A stretch of DNA of 64,000 bases from Rhizobium sp. WYJ-E13 (lineage in GTDB: Bacteria > Pseudomonadota > Alphaproteobacteria > Rhizobiales > Rhizobiaceae): the NCBI RefSeq assembly GCF_018987265.1, contig NZ_CP076853.1:1860001-1924000 (forward strand), read 5' to 3'. Positions 20,605-28,864 of this stretch are shown in pieces (the stretch's first letter is position 1; every line of letters starts with the position of its first letter). The position numbers and the translations under genes are program-made. The notes beneath the pieces are model-generated. The model was not told where the DNA came from, searched no databases, and was given only the letters and a program-made list of their open reading frames with translations.

Positions 20605-22608
20605 TCAGCGCCGATCGAGCGTCGGATCGCTGTTCAAATGGCCGGAACGCGTGCTGCCCTTCGTCCGCGTGTCCAAAAGGCGCGACAGCACGGTCCGTTT
20701 CCTCCTGCGCGGGATGAGATCGATGTCGCTGACCAGCTTTGCGCCGCCCTCGCGCCGCTCAAGGGTGATCTTGCGGCTGTGGAAGGCTTCGAGCTCGGCG
20801 CGGTGCGCGACACTGACGATGGTGACGACGGGCAGTTCCTGGATCACCATTTCCATCATCCTGTCCTGGCTCTTCTCGTCGAGCGCCGAGGTTGCTTCAT
20901 CGAGCACGATAATATCGGGATTGTGCAGCAGCAGGCGCGCGAAGGCGAGCCGCTGCTTTTCGCCGCCCGACAGGATCTGGTCCCATGGCGCCTCTTCCTC
21001 GAGCTTCTCATTGAGATAAGCGAGCCCCACCTTGTCGAGTGCCGCCCTGATCTCATCCAGCGGCCAGCCGTCGGCGGCCTTGGGATAGGCGACGGCGCGG
21101 CGCAGCGTGCCCGAGGGGATATAGGGCCGTTGCGGCAGCATGAACAACCGTCTGTCGGCATGGAAATCGACGCTGCCGTGACCCCACGGCCAGAGGCCTG
21201 AAATGGCGCGCACCAGCGTGCTCTTGCCCGAACCGGATTCGCCGGCCACCAGCACCCGCTCACCCGCTTCGATCTCGACCCGGGCTTCCTTGACCACGGC
21301 AGTGCCGTCATCGAGCGACACGGCGAGATCGTTGAGGCTCAACATCGCCTCGCCTTTCGTTTCGCCATGCTGGATGCGTCCGAGCGCATCGCTCTGTTCG
21401 GCGCGCTCCAACCCGTCGAGCGACATCATCAGCGAGGCGACGCGCCGGGCGCAGGCGTTCCAGTCGGCAAGGCGCGGGTAGTTATCGACCAGCCAACCGA
21501 AGGCGGTCTGGACGATGGCGAAGGCTGACGCAGCCTGCATCACCTCACCCAGCGTCATGCTGCCTTCGAGGAACTTCGGCGCGCAGAGCAGCACCGGCAC
21601 GACGGGCGCAACCAGCATCGACCCATGCGACACGAAGGTCGTGCGCATATACTGGCGGGACAGCCGCGCCCATTGGCGCAGCACATTGGTAAACGTCTTG
21701 TCGAGGTCGCTGCGCTCCTCCGCTTCACCGCCGAGAAGCGCGATGCTCTCGCCGTTTTCGCGCACATGCGTCAGCGTATAGCGAAACTCGGCTTCCACCT
21801 GGTTCTTGACCTCGGAGACCTTGACGAAATGCCGGCCGATCACAGCGATCGTCGTCGAGGTGATCGCAGCGTAGAGCACGGCCGTCACGACCAGAAAGCC
21901 GGGAATGGTGATGGTCGTTCCACCGATCGGCAGGGTCAGAGCGCCGCCGATCGTCCAGAGAACCACGATGAAGGTCGAGGCAGACAGAAAGGCCGAGATG
22001 ACGCCGGCGATGAAATCGACGGGTGATTCCGTCGCGATCCGCAGATCCTCGGAAATGCGCGCCTCGGGGTTCTTGTGGTCGCCGCCGATGAGGTTCAGCT
22101 GATAGTAGCGGCCGTTGGCCAGCCAGCGGGCAATCAGCGCGGTCGTCAGCCACCGGCGCCAGTGCCGCTGGATCATCATGCGGACATAGACCTGCGACGT
22201 GACGAGAACGACACTGCCGGCCACGAGCGGCAGGAAGACGGCGCTCAGATAATAGACGGTGGCGGCATCGTGCCGCTCGATCGCGTCGAATATGCCGCGG
22301 TTCCACCTGTTGATCCCATACTGGAAGCCGACATTCATGCAGATCATGATCAGCAGCCCGATGGAGCACGGCCAGGCGAAGCCGTCGCCGCTGCGCCCCC
22401 AGTAGCCGCGCGCGCTGATCCAGAAACGCTTCAGCAAATATCTCTTGCGCGCCTGCTCCGCCTCCTCGGGCGTCAGGTCCGGATCAGGTTCGATGACGTC
22501 GGGCGGCGGCGTGACCTCGACGGTCGATGCCTTCCCCTGGTGCGTCTCCTCGGCACCATCGGGCTTGGCGCCGTCGACCGATTTCGGCTTCCGTTTTGCG
22601 TCGGTCAT
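20605..22608 (-). CDS. ABC exporter, fused permease-ATPase of BacA/SbmA-like type
   Basis: A 667-residue inner-membrane protein. Residues about 75-400 form a six-helix membrane domain of the ABC_membrane_2/SbmA-BacA class, with the WRRWLT element. Residues 425-640 form the ATPase, with Walker [10 protein letters not shown] (about 457-465), signature LSGGEKQR and Walker [14 protein letters not shown]. The first 60 residues are hydrophilic and proline-rich. Related proteins import or export peptides, cobalamin-like molecules or very-long-chain lipids. In rhizobia the BacA family matters for peptide tolerance, but this protein has its own ATPase. The substrate is unknown. Confidence 0.85.
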   Translation of the reverse strand: MTDAKRKPKSVDGAKPDGAEETHQGKASTVEVTPPPDVIEPDPDLTPEEAEQARKRYLLKRFWISARGYWGRSGDGFAWPCSIGLLIMICMNVGFQYGINRWNRGIFDAIERHDAATVYYLSAVFLPLVAGSVVLVTSQVYVRMMIQRHWRRWLTTALIARWLANGRYYQLNLIGGDHKNPEARISEDLRIATESPVDFIAGVISAFLSASTFIVVLWTIGGALTLPIGGTTITIPGFLVVTAVLYAAITSTTIAVIGRHFVKVSEVKNQVEAEFRYTLTHVRENGESIALLGGEAEERSDLDKTFTNVLRQWARLSRQYMRTTFVSHGSMLVAPVVPVLLCAPKFLEGSMTLGEVMQAASAFAIVQTAFGWLVDNYPRLADWNACARRVASLMMSLDGLERAEQSDALGRIQHGETKGEAMLSLNDLAVSLDDGTAVVKEARVEIEAGERVLVAGESGSGKSTLVRAISGLWPWGHGSVDFHADRRLFMLPQRPYIPSGTLRRAVAYPKAADGWPLDEIRAALDKVGLAYLNEKLEEEAPWDQILSGGEKQRLAFARLLLHNPDIIVLDEATSALDEKSQDRMMEMVIQELPVVTIVSVAHRAELEAFHSRKITLERREGGAKLVSDIDLIPRRRKRTVLSRLLDTRTKGSTRSGHLNSDPTLDRR

Positions 22609-22665
22609 GCCAGCGAAAACGGATTACAAATCGAAAGGTTTCATGAGGAGATCGAGGAGCCGACC

Positions 22666-22746
22666 ATGCGGGAGATCCGCTATCTGGACAAGCTGGTCGA
22701 CGAGCTTGCCAAGGGAAAGGCGATGGAGAAGATCCTGCGGGCATAG
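22666..22746 (+). CDS. Possible 26-residue peptide
   Basis: An ATG at 22666 opens 26 codons to a TAG, with a GAGGAG about 5-10 bases upstream. The product is highly charged, amphipathic and helix-like ([20 protein letters not shown]). Codon use is rhizobial. It lies downstream of the divergent ABC exporter start and could be a real small protein or a chance frame. There is no homology I can name. Confidence 0.35.
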   Translation: MREIRYLDKLVDELAKGKAMEKILRA

Positions 22747-22857
22747 GCGGCGGCCCCGGCCCGCGGCTTCAGTCGACCGCTCCGCATTCTGAAGGATACC
22801 AAGCGCGGTGGCCCGTTCCGAAAGCTACCGCTGCACATTGACGGCAACAAAACGCCA

Positions 22858-23463
22858 CTAGCGGACATCGTGTGTTGCGGACGAAATCAAACGTCTGAGC
22901 CCGATTTCGCGAAATCGAGTGAATGCCGATACGCCCTCTTTTGCCTTTGCGCGAATAAGCGCCCCCTCATACCCCTCAACGATACTGGCGGTAAGATCGC
23001 CGATGTTCTCTTCGGTGCCGATATCACCATCTTGCTGCGCGATGATCAGCAGCCCCTGGATACTTTTCTCCCAGCGCTCAAATGACGTGGCAAGTGCGTC
23101 TAGCACAACTGCGCTTCTGCCTGCAGCAGTTTGGGCAATCATACCGTAAAGGCACCCGGCATATGGGGCTTCCGTCCTGTACTCGTTTTCAAGATATGCG
23201 AAGTAGGCATCGAGCCGATCCAGCGGGCGGAGCGACGTGTCGGTGAAGAATTTCTCCCTCAGATGCAGATACTTTTCCTCGTACGCTTCGATGACCGCTA
23301 CAACGAAGTCATCCTTGCTCTGAAAGAAATAATAGAAGGACCCTTTCGGTACATCGACCGCTTTCAGAATCGGCCCGATCCCGACGCCTTCGTAGCCATG
23401 CGCCAGCAATTGCCGCATGCCTTCGGAAACAAGGCGATCTCGTGTCGTAAATTGACCATCCAT
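22858..23463 (-). CDS. TetR family repressor of the divergent EamA transporter
   Basis: A 201-residue regulator. The helix-turn-helix is at about 8-50, with GVGIGPILKAVDVPKGSFYYF followed by FQSKDDFV, a subfamily pattern shared with NemR/YxaF-like repressors. The ATG at 23463 is used; a GTG one codon earlier is also open. A TAGAC-N5-GTCTA dyad at 23467-23481 touches the start region. It is divergent from the EamA gene, so it probably controls that gene and itself. Confidence 0.85.
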   Translation of the reverse strand: MDGQFTTRDRLVSEGMRQLLAHGYEGVGIGPILKAVDVPKGSFYYFFQSKDDFVVAVIEAYEEKYLHLREKFFTDTSLRPLDRLDAYFAYLENEYRTEAPYAGCLYGMIAQTAAGRSAVVLDALATSFERWEKSIQGLLIIAQQDGDIGTEENIGDLTASIVEGYEGALIRAKAKEGVSAFTRFREIGLRRLISSATHDVR

Positions 23464-23466
23464 CAC

Positions 23467-23481
23467 TAGACCAATCGTCTA
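23467..23481. promoter_or_regulatory. Putative TetR operator in the TetR/EamA divergent region
   Basis: TAGACCAATCGTCTA is a TAGAC-N5-GTCTA inverted repeat located between the divergent start codons, 3 bases upstream of the TetR ATG. TAGAC-type half sites are known for several TetR repressors of the same subfamily. Confidence 0.6.
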
Positions 23482-23524
23482 CACATCTGCTTACACACAT
23501 TTATCTCCGTAGAGCGAGCTTTGG

Positions 23525-24394
23525 ATGAGCATAGCACGCAGCAGGATTATCGGCATCTATCTCGTGGTTGCTTCGGCTGTTCTATGGAGCACGGCCGGGC
23601 TCTTCGTCCGGATCGCCGACATGGATGTCTGGTCCATGGTCGCTTGGCGCTCAGCCTTCTCGTTCATCACCCTTGGTGCTGTCGTGTTGATCCAACGGAT
23701 ATCGACGAAGAAAAGTGCTGAAAGGACTTTCGGCATACCGGGCGTGGCTGCATGTGCCGTCTCCACGGTGGCGGCGATAACCTACATCGCGTCTCTGCAG
23801 TGGACGACTGTTGCGAATGTCATGACGGTTTACGCCACGCTGCCGTTTGTTACGACCGGAATCGCCTTTCTATGGCTGCGGGATCGGGTGACCTATCGAT
23901 TTCTCCTGGCCGGCTTTTTCGCCTTCTCGGGAGTTGCTATTTCGGTCGGGGCCGCGATGTCGGCAAAAGACCTCCTAGGCATCCTTGCTGCCTTTGTCAT
24001 GACTGCCGGATGCGCCACACAGATTGTCATCGCCAAGCGGTTTCCAAGCATGGATTCGACGATGATGACGGTCTTTGCCGCGTTGGCATGTTTCTGTATC
24101 GCCCTTCCGCTTATGCAATATTCGATACCGACATCGACACAACTGCTCGCATCTGCGTTCTATGGGATTTTCACGACAGGGATTGGTTATGTGCTGCTGT
24201 TGCTTGGTTCTCGCCGGATCGCTTCCGGGGAAGCCGGGCTACTATCCATGCTTGATGTCATCCTTGGTCCGGTATGGGTCTGGGTTTTCCTTGGCGAGGA
24301 TATCGTGCCGCCAGTCCTTGTGGGCGGCGCAGTCGTTTTGATTTCGGTCATTTGGTATCTTCTGCCCAGCCGTAAGGCCGCCGCCTTCACTTGA
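23525..24394 (+). CDS. EamA/DMT-family transporter
   Basis: A 289-residue inner-membrane protein with about ten helices in two EamA repeats (about 8-140 and 148-280). The sequence VLWSTAGLFVRIADMDVWSM at the start of repeat 1 is characteristic of the drug/metabolite transporter superfamily. The ATG at 23525 is 61 bases from the divergent TetR start. Control by that TetR suggests export of a small metabolite or toxic compound. The substrate is not predictable. Confidence 0.88.
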   Translation: MSIARSRIIGIYLVVASAVLWSTAGLFVRIADMDVWSMVAWRSAFSFITLGAVVLIQRISTKKSAERTFGIPGVAACAVSTVAAITYIASLQWTTVANVMTVYATLPFVTTGIAFLWLRDRVTYRFLLAGFFAFSGVAISVGAAMSAKDLLGILAAFVMTAGCATQIVIAKRFPSMDSTMMTVFAALACFCIALPLMQYSIPTSTQLLASAFYGIFTTGIGYVLLLLGSRRIASGEAGLLSMLDVILGPVWVWVFLGEDIVPPVLVGGAVVLISVIWYLLPSRKAAAFT

Positions 24395-25048
24395 GCAATG
24401 TCCGTTTTGGGCCGACTGCCGCCTTCCGCTTCGCGCCGATTGCGGCCTTGCACGCTTATTCTTCGTATCTGCTCGCGACAGCAAGCATTTTGTCAACGTT
24501 GCTCAAAGAAGCCGTGCCGCTCTGCGACCTCATTCACCAACGCTCCTGGTCGAAGGCTTTCTGAAACGATCTGCGCCTTAACCTCATCTGTCCAATGCCG
24601 ATGCGTCTCACGCCCAGACTTCCTGGTCGTGAGAACCTCCAATGTACTCTCCATGGAGAAACTCCCGTTGCTCGTCCATCGATACGCGATCACAGATCAG
24701 GGCGACGAGGACAACGTGGGAGCGGAACACCGGTTACGGTGAAAAGAGTCATCGCCATCTGCGAATTGCGGACGTCGACGTCAAAAACTCCCGACTCGAC
24801 CGGAATTCGATGCTGATATTCAATCTTCGCGCCTCTCGCCATTTGGGCCGGGCCGCCTAAGTTCATCGAGGAAGATTGTGCCCGCTATCGCGATTTCAGG
24901 CTCGCTCTCGCCTGACCTCACCCATGGCAACGATAGACGACGCGACTTCGACTTGCCCAAGCCTCAAATCCATTCGCGGCTCATTGCGGCTTGCGCAATC
25001 CAGACTTGAGACATCCGCCCGGGAGGGGCGTCAACAGGGAGGCTCGTC
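24395..25048. other. Intergenic region with a transposase remnant
   Basis: A 654-base stretch between the EamA gene and the NAD(P)-binding protein. Apart from the IS66-type remnant at 24503-24654 I see no coding frame with good codon use, and no inverted repeat marking an element end. An AGGGAGG ribosome site at its right end belongs to the gene at 25049. Confidence 0.6.
24493..24654 (-). pseudogene. IS66-type accessory transposase (TnpA) fragment
   Basis: The 53-residue reading starts with MESTLEVLTTRKSGRETHRH and contains WTDEVKAQIVSES followed by LRPGALVNEVAERHG. This is the N-terminal helix-turn-helix of the IS66-family OrfA. Homology stops abruptly after the HG of the second helix and the frame closes within four codons. 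No TnpB or TnpC homology and no terminal inverted repeat is found nearby. It is therefore a truncated relic of an insertion element. Confidence 0.75.
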
Positions 25049-25804
25049 ATGAAAATCGTTCTTATCGGCGGCACAGGGCTCATCGGGTCCAAGACCGCAG
25101 CGCGTCTGCGCAGCAAGGGCCATGAGGTGCTGGCCGTCTCGCCGAGCACCGGCGTCAACACAATATCAGGGGAAGGCCTGACGAACGCGCTTGATGGCGC
25201 CGACGTCGTCGTCGATCTTGCAAACTCTCCGTCGTGGGAAGACAAGGCGGTCCTCGACTTCTTCGAAACCTCGGGCCGCAATCTGCTCGCCGCCGAAGCC
25301 AAGGCCGGCGTAAAGCACCATGTCGCGCTCTCGATCGTTGGAACGGAGCGACTGCCCGAGAACGGCTACTTCAGGGCCAAGCTCGCCCAGGAAAAACTCA
25401 TCAAGGCATCGTCTATTCCGTACACGATCGTCCATTCCACCCAGTTCTTCGAATTCCTGAAGGGCATCGCCGACGAAGCCACCGTCGGCACCGTCGCGCG
25501 TCTTTCTCCTGCGGCTTTCCAGCCTATCGCATCGGATGACGTTGCCGATGCGGTGGCGGATGCAGCACTTGCAAAGCCGCAGAACGCCACGATCGAGATT
25601 GCCGGTCCCGAGCGCGGTCCGATGTACGAGATCGTCGCCCGCTATCTGAAAGCGGCCAATGATCCGAGGACGGTCGAGCCAGACGTTCATGCGCGCTATT
25701 TCGGCTCCGAACTGGACGATCGCTCGCTCGTGCCCGGCGAGGGCGCGAGGATAGGCAGGATCGGCTTCGAGGATTGGTTTCGACAGTCCCAAAGGCCGAC
25801 GTAA
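25049..25804 (+). CDS. NmrA-like/atypical SDR NAD(P)-binding protein
   Basis: A 251-residue cytoplasmic protein with the N-terminal dinucleotide motif GGTGLIGS (7-14). It has an atypical short-chain dehydrogenase fold and no YxxxK pair at the usual place, as in NmrA-like redox sensors or NAD(P)H-quinone oxidoreductase relatives. The STQFFEFL and IASDDVADAV motifs fit this group. An AGGGAGG ribosome site precedes the ATG. The cupin gene follows 69 bases later and may be co-transcribed. The substrate is unknown. Confidence 0.82.
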   Translation: MKIVLIGGTGLIGSKTAARLRSKGHEVLAVSPSTGVNTISGEGLTNALDGADVVVDLANSPSWEDKAVLDFFETSGRNLLAAEAKAGVKHHVALSIVGTERLPENGYFRAKLAQEKLIKASSIPYTIVHSTQFFEFLKGIADEATVGTVARLSPAAFQPIASDDVADAVADAALAKPQNATIEIAGPERGPMYEIVARYLKAANDPRTVEPDVHARYFGSELDDRSLVPGEGARIGRIGFEDWFRQSQRPT

Positions 25805-25873
25805 ATCCCTGCAGCCGAAATTGATCCAAGCATCAACCCAGATCCGCATTCAACGAGCAGAAGGATTACGACA

Positions 25874-26275
25874 ATGAATTCAGCTTTGTTATCGCTATGC
25901 CTGTCGGCTTCGATTTGCCTCGGCGCTTTGCCGGCCGCCGCCGCCGAAGCGGCAACCGTCACCCCGATCATGAAAAAGGACCTTCCGGATTATCCCGGCA
26001 AGGAAGGGCTGATGATATCGGTCGAGTATGAGCCGGGAGGGTCCACGCCCATTCACAAGCATGAGGCAGATGCATTCGTCTACGTTATCGAGGGCTCGAT
26101 CGTGATGCAGCTCAAGGGCAAAGAAGAAGTCACCGTCTCGCCGGGAGAGACATTTTACGAAAGTCCCACCGACATTCACCTAGTCAGCCGCAATGCGAGC
26201 AAGACCAAACCGGCGAAATTCATCGTCGTGCTGCTGAAGAAGAAGGACGCACCGGTTCTCATGCCGGTGGAATGA
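25874..26275 (+). CDS. Secreted cupin-domain protein
   Basis: A 133-residue protein with a signal peptide (1-23, ending PAAAAEA) and a single cupin barrel. Metal ligands are likely in HKHEADAFVYVIEG (His62, His64, Glu65) and the later IHLVSRN. The single small cupin domain and the periplasmic location are the only firm points. AGAAGGA precedes the ATG. It follows the NmrA-like gene on the same strand and is followed by a hairpin at 26298-26320. No substrate is evident. Confidence 0.82.
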   Translation: MNSALLSLCLSASICLGALPAAAAEAATVTPIMKKDLPDYPGKEGLMISVEYEPGGSTPIHKHEADAFVYVIEGSIVMQLKGKEEVTVSPGETFYESPTDIHLVSRNASKTKPAKFIVVLLKKKDAPVLMPVE

Positions 26276-26297
26276 CATCAGGCACGGTGGCGGCGAA

Positions 26298-26320
26298 GCC
26301 GGGTGTCCCTGACACCCGGC
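26298..26320 (+). terminator. Hairpin after the cupin gene
   Basis: GCCGGGTGTC-CCT-GACACCCGGC is a perfect 10-bp stem with a 3-base loop, 23 bases after the cupin stop codon. There is no T-run after it. It probably marks the end of the NmrA-cupin transcript. Confidence 0.6.
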
Positions 26321-26383
26321 GCCCTTGGCGCTCCCTGGTTTGTTGACCAAGCCGGCCAACCCCTCGTTCGTCATCGCCAAGGC

Positions 26384-26426
26384 TTGACAAGGCCGGTCGC
26401 CCATTATTTATATCCATCCGGATGGA
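26384..26426 (+). promoter_or_regulatory. Promoter with overlapping operator for the TetR gene
   Basis: TTGACA at 26384-26389 and TTATAT at 26408-26413, spaced 18 bases, look like a sigma-70 promoter. It runs directly into the 14-base palindrome TCCATCCGGATGGA (26413-26426), a likely autoregulatory operator. The palindrome contains the ATG at 26422, which argues that this ATG is not the start codon. Confidence 0.65.
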
Positions 26427-26445
26427 AATAAATCAGGATTGGGCA

Positions 26446-27030
26446 ATGGGCAGGAAACGTGTCATCGATCAACAGGCCGTGCTTGACGCCGCCGAGCGTG
26501 TTGTCGGGCGCGATGGCGCCGCAAACCTCACGGTCGATGCCGTCGCCAGGGAAGCAGGCGTCAACAAGGCGAGCGTGCTTTACGACCACAAGTCCAAGCA
26601 GGCGCTGGTCGAGGCCGTCGTCGATCGTGCCTTCCGGCGCGACAATGCGCATCACGCCCATATCGAGGAACAGCTCGCCGACCCAAGCAATCGCGCCGTC
26701 AAGGGACGCATCGCCGCTGCTGCCGAGCCGCCGCCCGAGGAATTCCGGGCCGTTGCCCTGAACCTGAGTGCGGCCCTGACACTCGATGCCGGGCTACGCG
26801 AAAAGATGCAGGCGAACCAGGCCGCGACGATATCAAGGATCATCGAGACATCCTCCTCCCCGCGCGGGGCGCTGCTCGCCTATCTCGCGCTCGAAGGTCT
26901 GAAATTCCTCGAATATCTCGACTTCCATCACTTCGCCCGCGAGGACCGCGACAGGCTCATCCGCGAAATCAACTGGCTGGTGACGACAGAACCCCAGGAG
27001 ATCGACCTTCCGGCCATCAGGACGAACTGA
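26446..27030 (+). CDS. TetR family regulator
   Basis: A 194-residue regulator. The helix-turn-helix is at about 10-55, with NLTVDAVAREAGVNKASVLY followed by DHKSKQALVEA. A C-terminal TetR domain holds the effector pocket. The ATG at 26446 is chosen because AGGA lies about 8 bases upstream and the earlier ATG at 26422 is inside an operator palindrome. The NAD-epimerase gene begins 26 bases after its stop on the same strand, so the two likely form one autoregulated operon. Confidence 0.85.
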   Translation: MGRKRVIDQQAVLDAAERVVGRDGAANLTVDAVAREAGVNKASVLYDHKSKQALVEAVVDRAFRRDNAHHAHIEEQLADPSNRAVKGRIAAAAEPPPEEFRAVALNLSAALTLDAGLREKMQANQAATISRIIETSSSPRGALLAYLALEGLKFLEYLDFHHFAREDRDRLIREINWLVTTEPQEIDLPAIRTN

Positions 27031-27056
27031 TCTCCCAACCTTTCAGGCAGGACGAC

Positions 27057-28091
27057 ATGACCGATACGAGCATTGGCGCAGCCGCCGCGGCCACGGATGA
27101 ACGCGCGCCCTTCCGGCGCATCTTTCTGACCGGAGGAAGCGGCTTCGTCGGCCGCAACCTGATCCGCCACTTCATTGCCCGCGGAATCGAGGTCACCGCG
27201 CTCGCCCGCAGCGGCAGGTCCGCAGAGATCGTCCGGGCACTTGGCGCCACTCCCTGCCGGGGCGATATCCTCGACGATGGTCTGGCATCCGGCATATCGG
27301 GCCATGACGCCCTCATCCACGCGGCTGCGGATACCGGCCATGGCCCGCCGACCGCCGGGCAGCGGCACGTGAACGAGGATGGCACTCGTCTCGTCATCGA
27401 GGCCGCCCGTGCCGCGGGCGTCCGCAAAGTGATCCATCTCAGCACGGAGTCGGTTCTGGCGACCGGCAAGCCACTGGTTGATGTCGATGAGACCGCGCCC
27501 TTGCCCCGTCGGCCCGCCGGCGGCTATTCGCGCAGCAAGGCGGCAGCCGAGCGCATCGCGCTGGCAAACAGCACTCCGGGCTTTCCCGTCACCGTGCTGC
27601 GCCCGCGCTTCGTCTGGGGCCGCGACGACACGACGGCCCTTCCCGCACTGATGCAAGCCGTCCGATCCGGAAAATTCGCCTGGATCAGCGGCGGCCAATA
27701 TCTGACATCGACCACCCATATCGCCAATCTCTGCACAGCCGTCGAGCTTGCGCTTGCGCATGGGCGCGGCGGCGAAATCTATTTCATCGCCGATGGCGAC
27801 CCGGTGCCCTTCCGGGCTTTCGTGTCGGCCCTGCTGGAGACGCAAGGGCTGACCGCGCCGAAAAACTCCATTCCGCGCCCGCTCGTCAGAGCGATCGCCG
27901 CCATCGGCGATATGCTCGCGGCCATCTCCCGCGGCAGGATCGTTCCGCCGCTGACGCTTCAATCCTATGCCACATCAGCAGTCGAGGTATCCCTCGACAT
28001 CGGCAAGGCGCGGCGTGAGCTGTCATACGTACCGGTAGTTTCCCACGAACAGGGTCTGGAAGAGCTTCGGTCCTGGCAAACAGGTCAGTGA
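27057..28091 (+). CDS. NAD-dependent epimerase/3-beta-HSD-like reductase
   Basis: A 344-residue extended short-chain dehydrogenase. The cofactor loop is TGGSGFVGRN (25-34), and the catalytic Tyr and Lys are in YSRSK at about 160-164 with an upstream serine in HLSTESV. The long C-terminal domain fits sugar epimerases, dihydroflavonol reductases or sterol dehydrogenases. GGCAGGA precedes the ATG. It is probably controlled by the TetR protein encoded just upstream. It is convergent with the RND-pump repressor gene, with a hairpin between them. The substrate is unknown. Confidence 0.85.
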   Translation: MTDTSIGAAAAATDERAPFRRIFLTGGSGFVGRNLIRHFIARGIEVTALARSGRSAEIVRALGATPCRGDILDDGLASGISGHDALIHAAADTGHGPPTAGQRHVNEDGTRLVIEAARAAGVRKVIHLSTESVLATGKPLVDVDETAPLPRRPAGGYSRSKAAAERIALANSTPGFPVTVLRPRFVWGRDDTTALPALMQAVRSGKFAWISGGQYLTSTTHIANLCTAVELALAHGRGGEIYFIADGDPVPFRAFVSALLETQGLTAPKNSIPRPLVRAIAAIGDMLAAISRGRIVPPLTLQSYATSAVEVSLDIGKARRELSYVPVVSHEQGLEELRSWQTGQ

Positions 28092-28097
28092 TCAACG

Positions 28098-28121
28098 TTT
28101 GATGTAGCCCCAACCATCAAA
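28098..28121. terminator. Hairpin between convergent genes
   Basis: TTTGATG and CATCAAA form a 7-bp stem around a 10-base loop, 7 bases after the epimerase stop and 23 bases from the stop of the convergent TetR gene. It could serve both directions. There is no strong T-run. Confidence 0.4.
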
Positions 28122-28143
28122 GCGCATTTCATCGCCTTGCCGA

Positions 28144-28761
28144 TCAGGCCAACAACCCGTGCAGGACGAGATCGATATGCGCTTTCACGTACGCATCCTT
28201 GTCCAGAACTCGCCGCTCGTCGAAGAGCAGCTTGAAGAACAGGAAGGTGATGGCGGGCGCCACGACGGCATCGGCGAACGCGGCCGGCGCCGAGCGGAAT
28301 TCGCCAAGCCTTACGCCGTCATCGATGAGAGACTGCATTTGCCAGTCAAGAGGATCGATGAATGCCTCGTGATGCCTGTCGACGATCTGGGGGAAGCGCA
28401 AGCCTTCGGCGATGATGAACCGCATCAGCTCGCGCAATCTGCGATCCCTGGTCACGAGATCGTAGATCAGCTCGATCGTTTTCTGGAGCCGCTCCGTGGC
28501 GGTCCCCTTCAACTCATTTGCGCTCGCCAGAAGACCTTCCAGGGGCACTGAAATGTGCCTGATCATCGCTTCGAATAGCTGCTCCTTGGTCTCGAAGTAA
28601 ACATAGATCGTTCCCTTCGTGACCCCGACCCTGGCGGCAATATCCTCAACGCGTGTCGCGATATAGCCGCGCTCGACGAACTCTTCGAATGCCGCCTCCA
28701 GGATCTCTATGGGCCGGCGGGCCTTCTGCTCGGCGCGTGTCAGTTTCTTCGTATCGGGCAT
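28144..28761 (-). CDS. TetR repressor of the adjacent RND efflux operon
   Basis: A 205-residue regulator of the AcrR/RutR-like type. The helix-turn-helix lies at about 18-65, with RVEDIAARVGVTKGTIYVYF followed by ETKEQLFEAM. The C-terminal domain has TetR_C helices. GGTGAGGA precedes the ATG at 28761. It is divergent from the adaptor genes, and a 7-8-7 inverted repeat at 28807-28828 lies between the two starts. It most likely represses the pump until a toxic substrate binds. Confidence 0.87.
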   Translation of the reverse strand: MPDTKKLTRAEQKARRPIEILEAAFEEFVERGYIATRVEDIAARVGVTKGTIYVYFETKEQLFEAMIRHISVPLEGLLASANELKGTATERLQKTIELIYDLVTRDRRLRELMRFIIAEGLRFPQIVDRHHEAFIDPLDWQMQSLIDDGVRLGEFRSAPAAFADAVVAPAITFLFFKLLFDERRVLDKDAYVKAHIDLVLHGLLA

Positions 28762-28806
28762 TCCTCACCTTGAGCTTTTTTTGTCGCTGGGCGTCAAGAA
28801 ATTTTC

Positions 28807-28828
28807 ATTGACTGATGGGTTAGTCAAT
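28807..28828. promoter_or_regulatory. Putative operator of the RND pump repressor
   Basis: ATTGACT at 28807-28813 and AGTCAAT at 28822-28828 form a perfect inverted repeat with an 8-base spacer in the 103-base divergent region. The dyad is the right size and place for a TetR dimer, and TTGACT inside it may double as a -35 element. Confidence 0.7.
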
Positions 28829-28864
28829 ATTATTCCTCTGCCGAACTGATACAAGGGGTAAATC

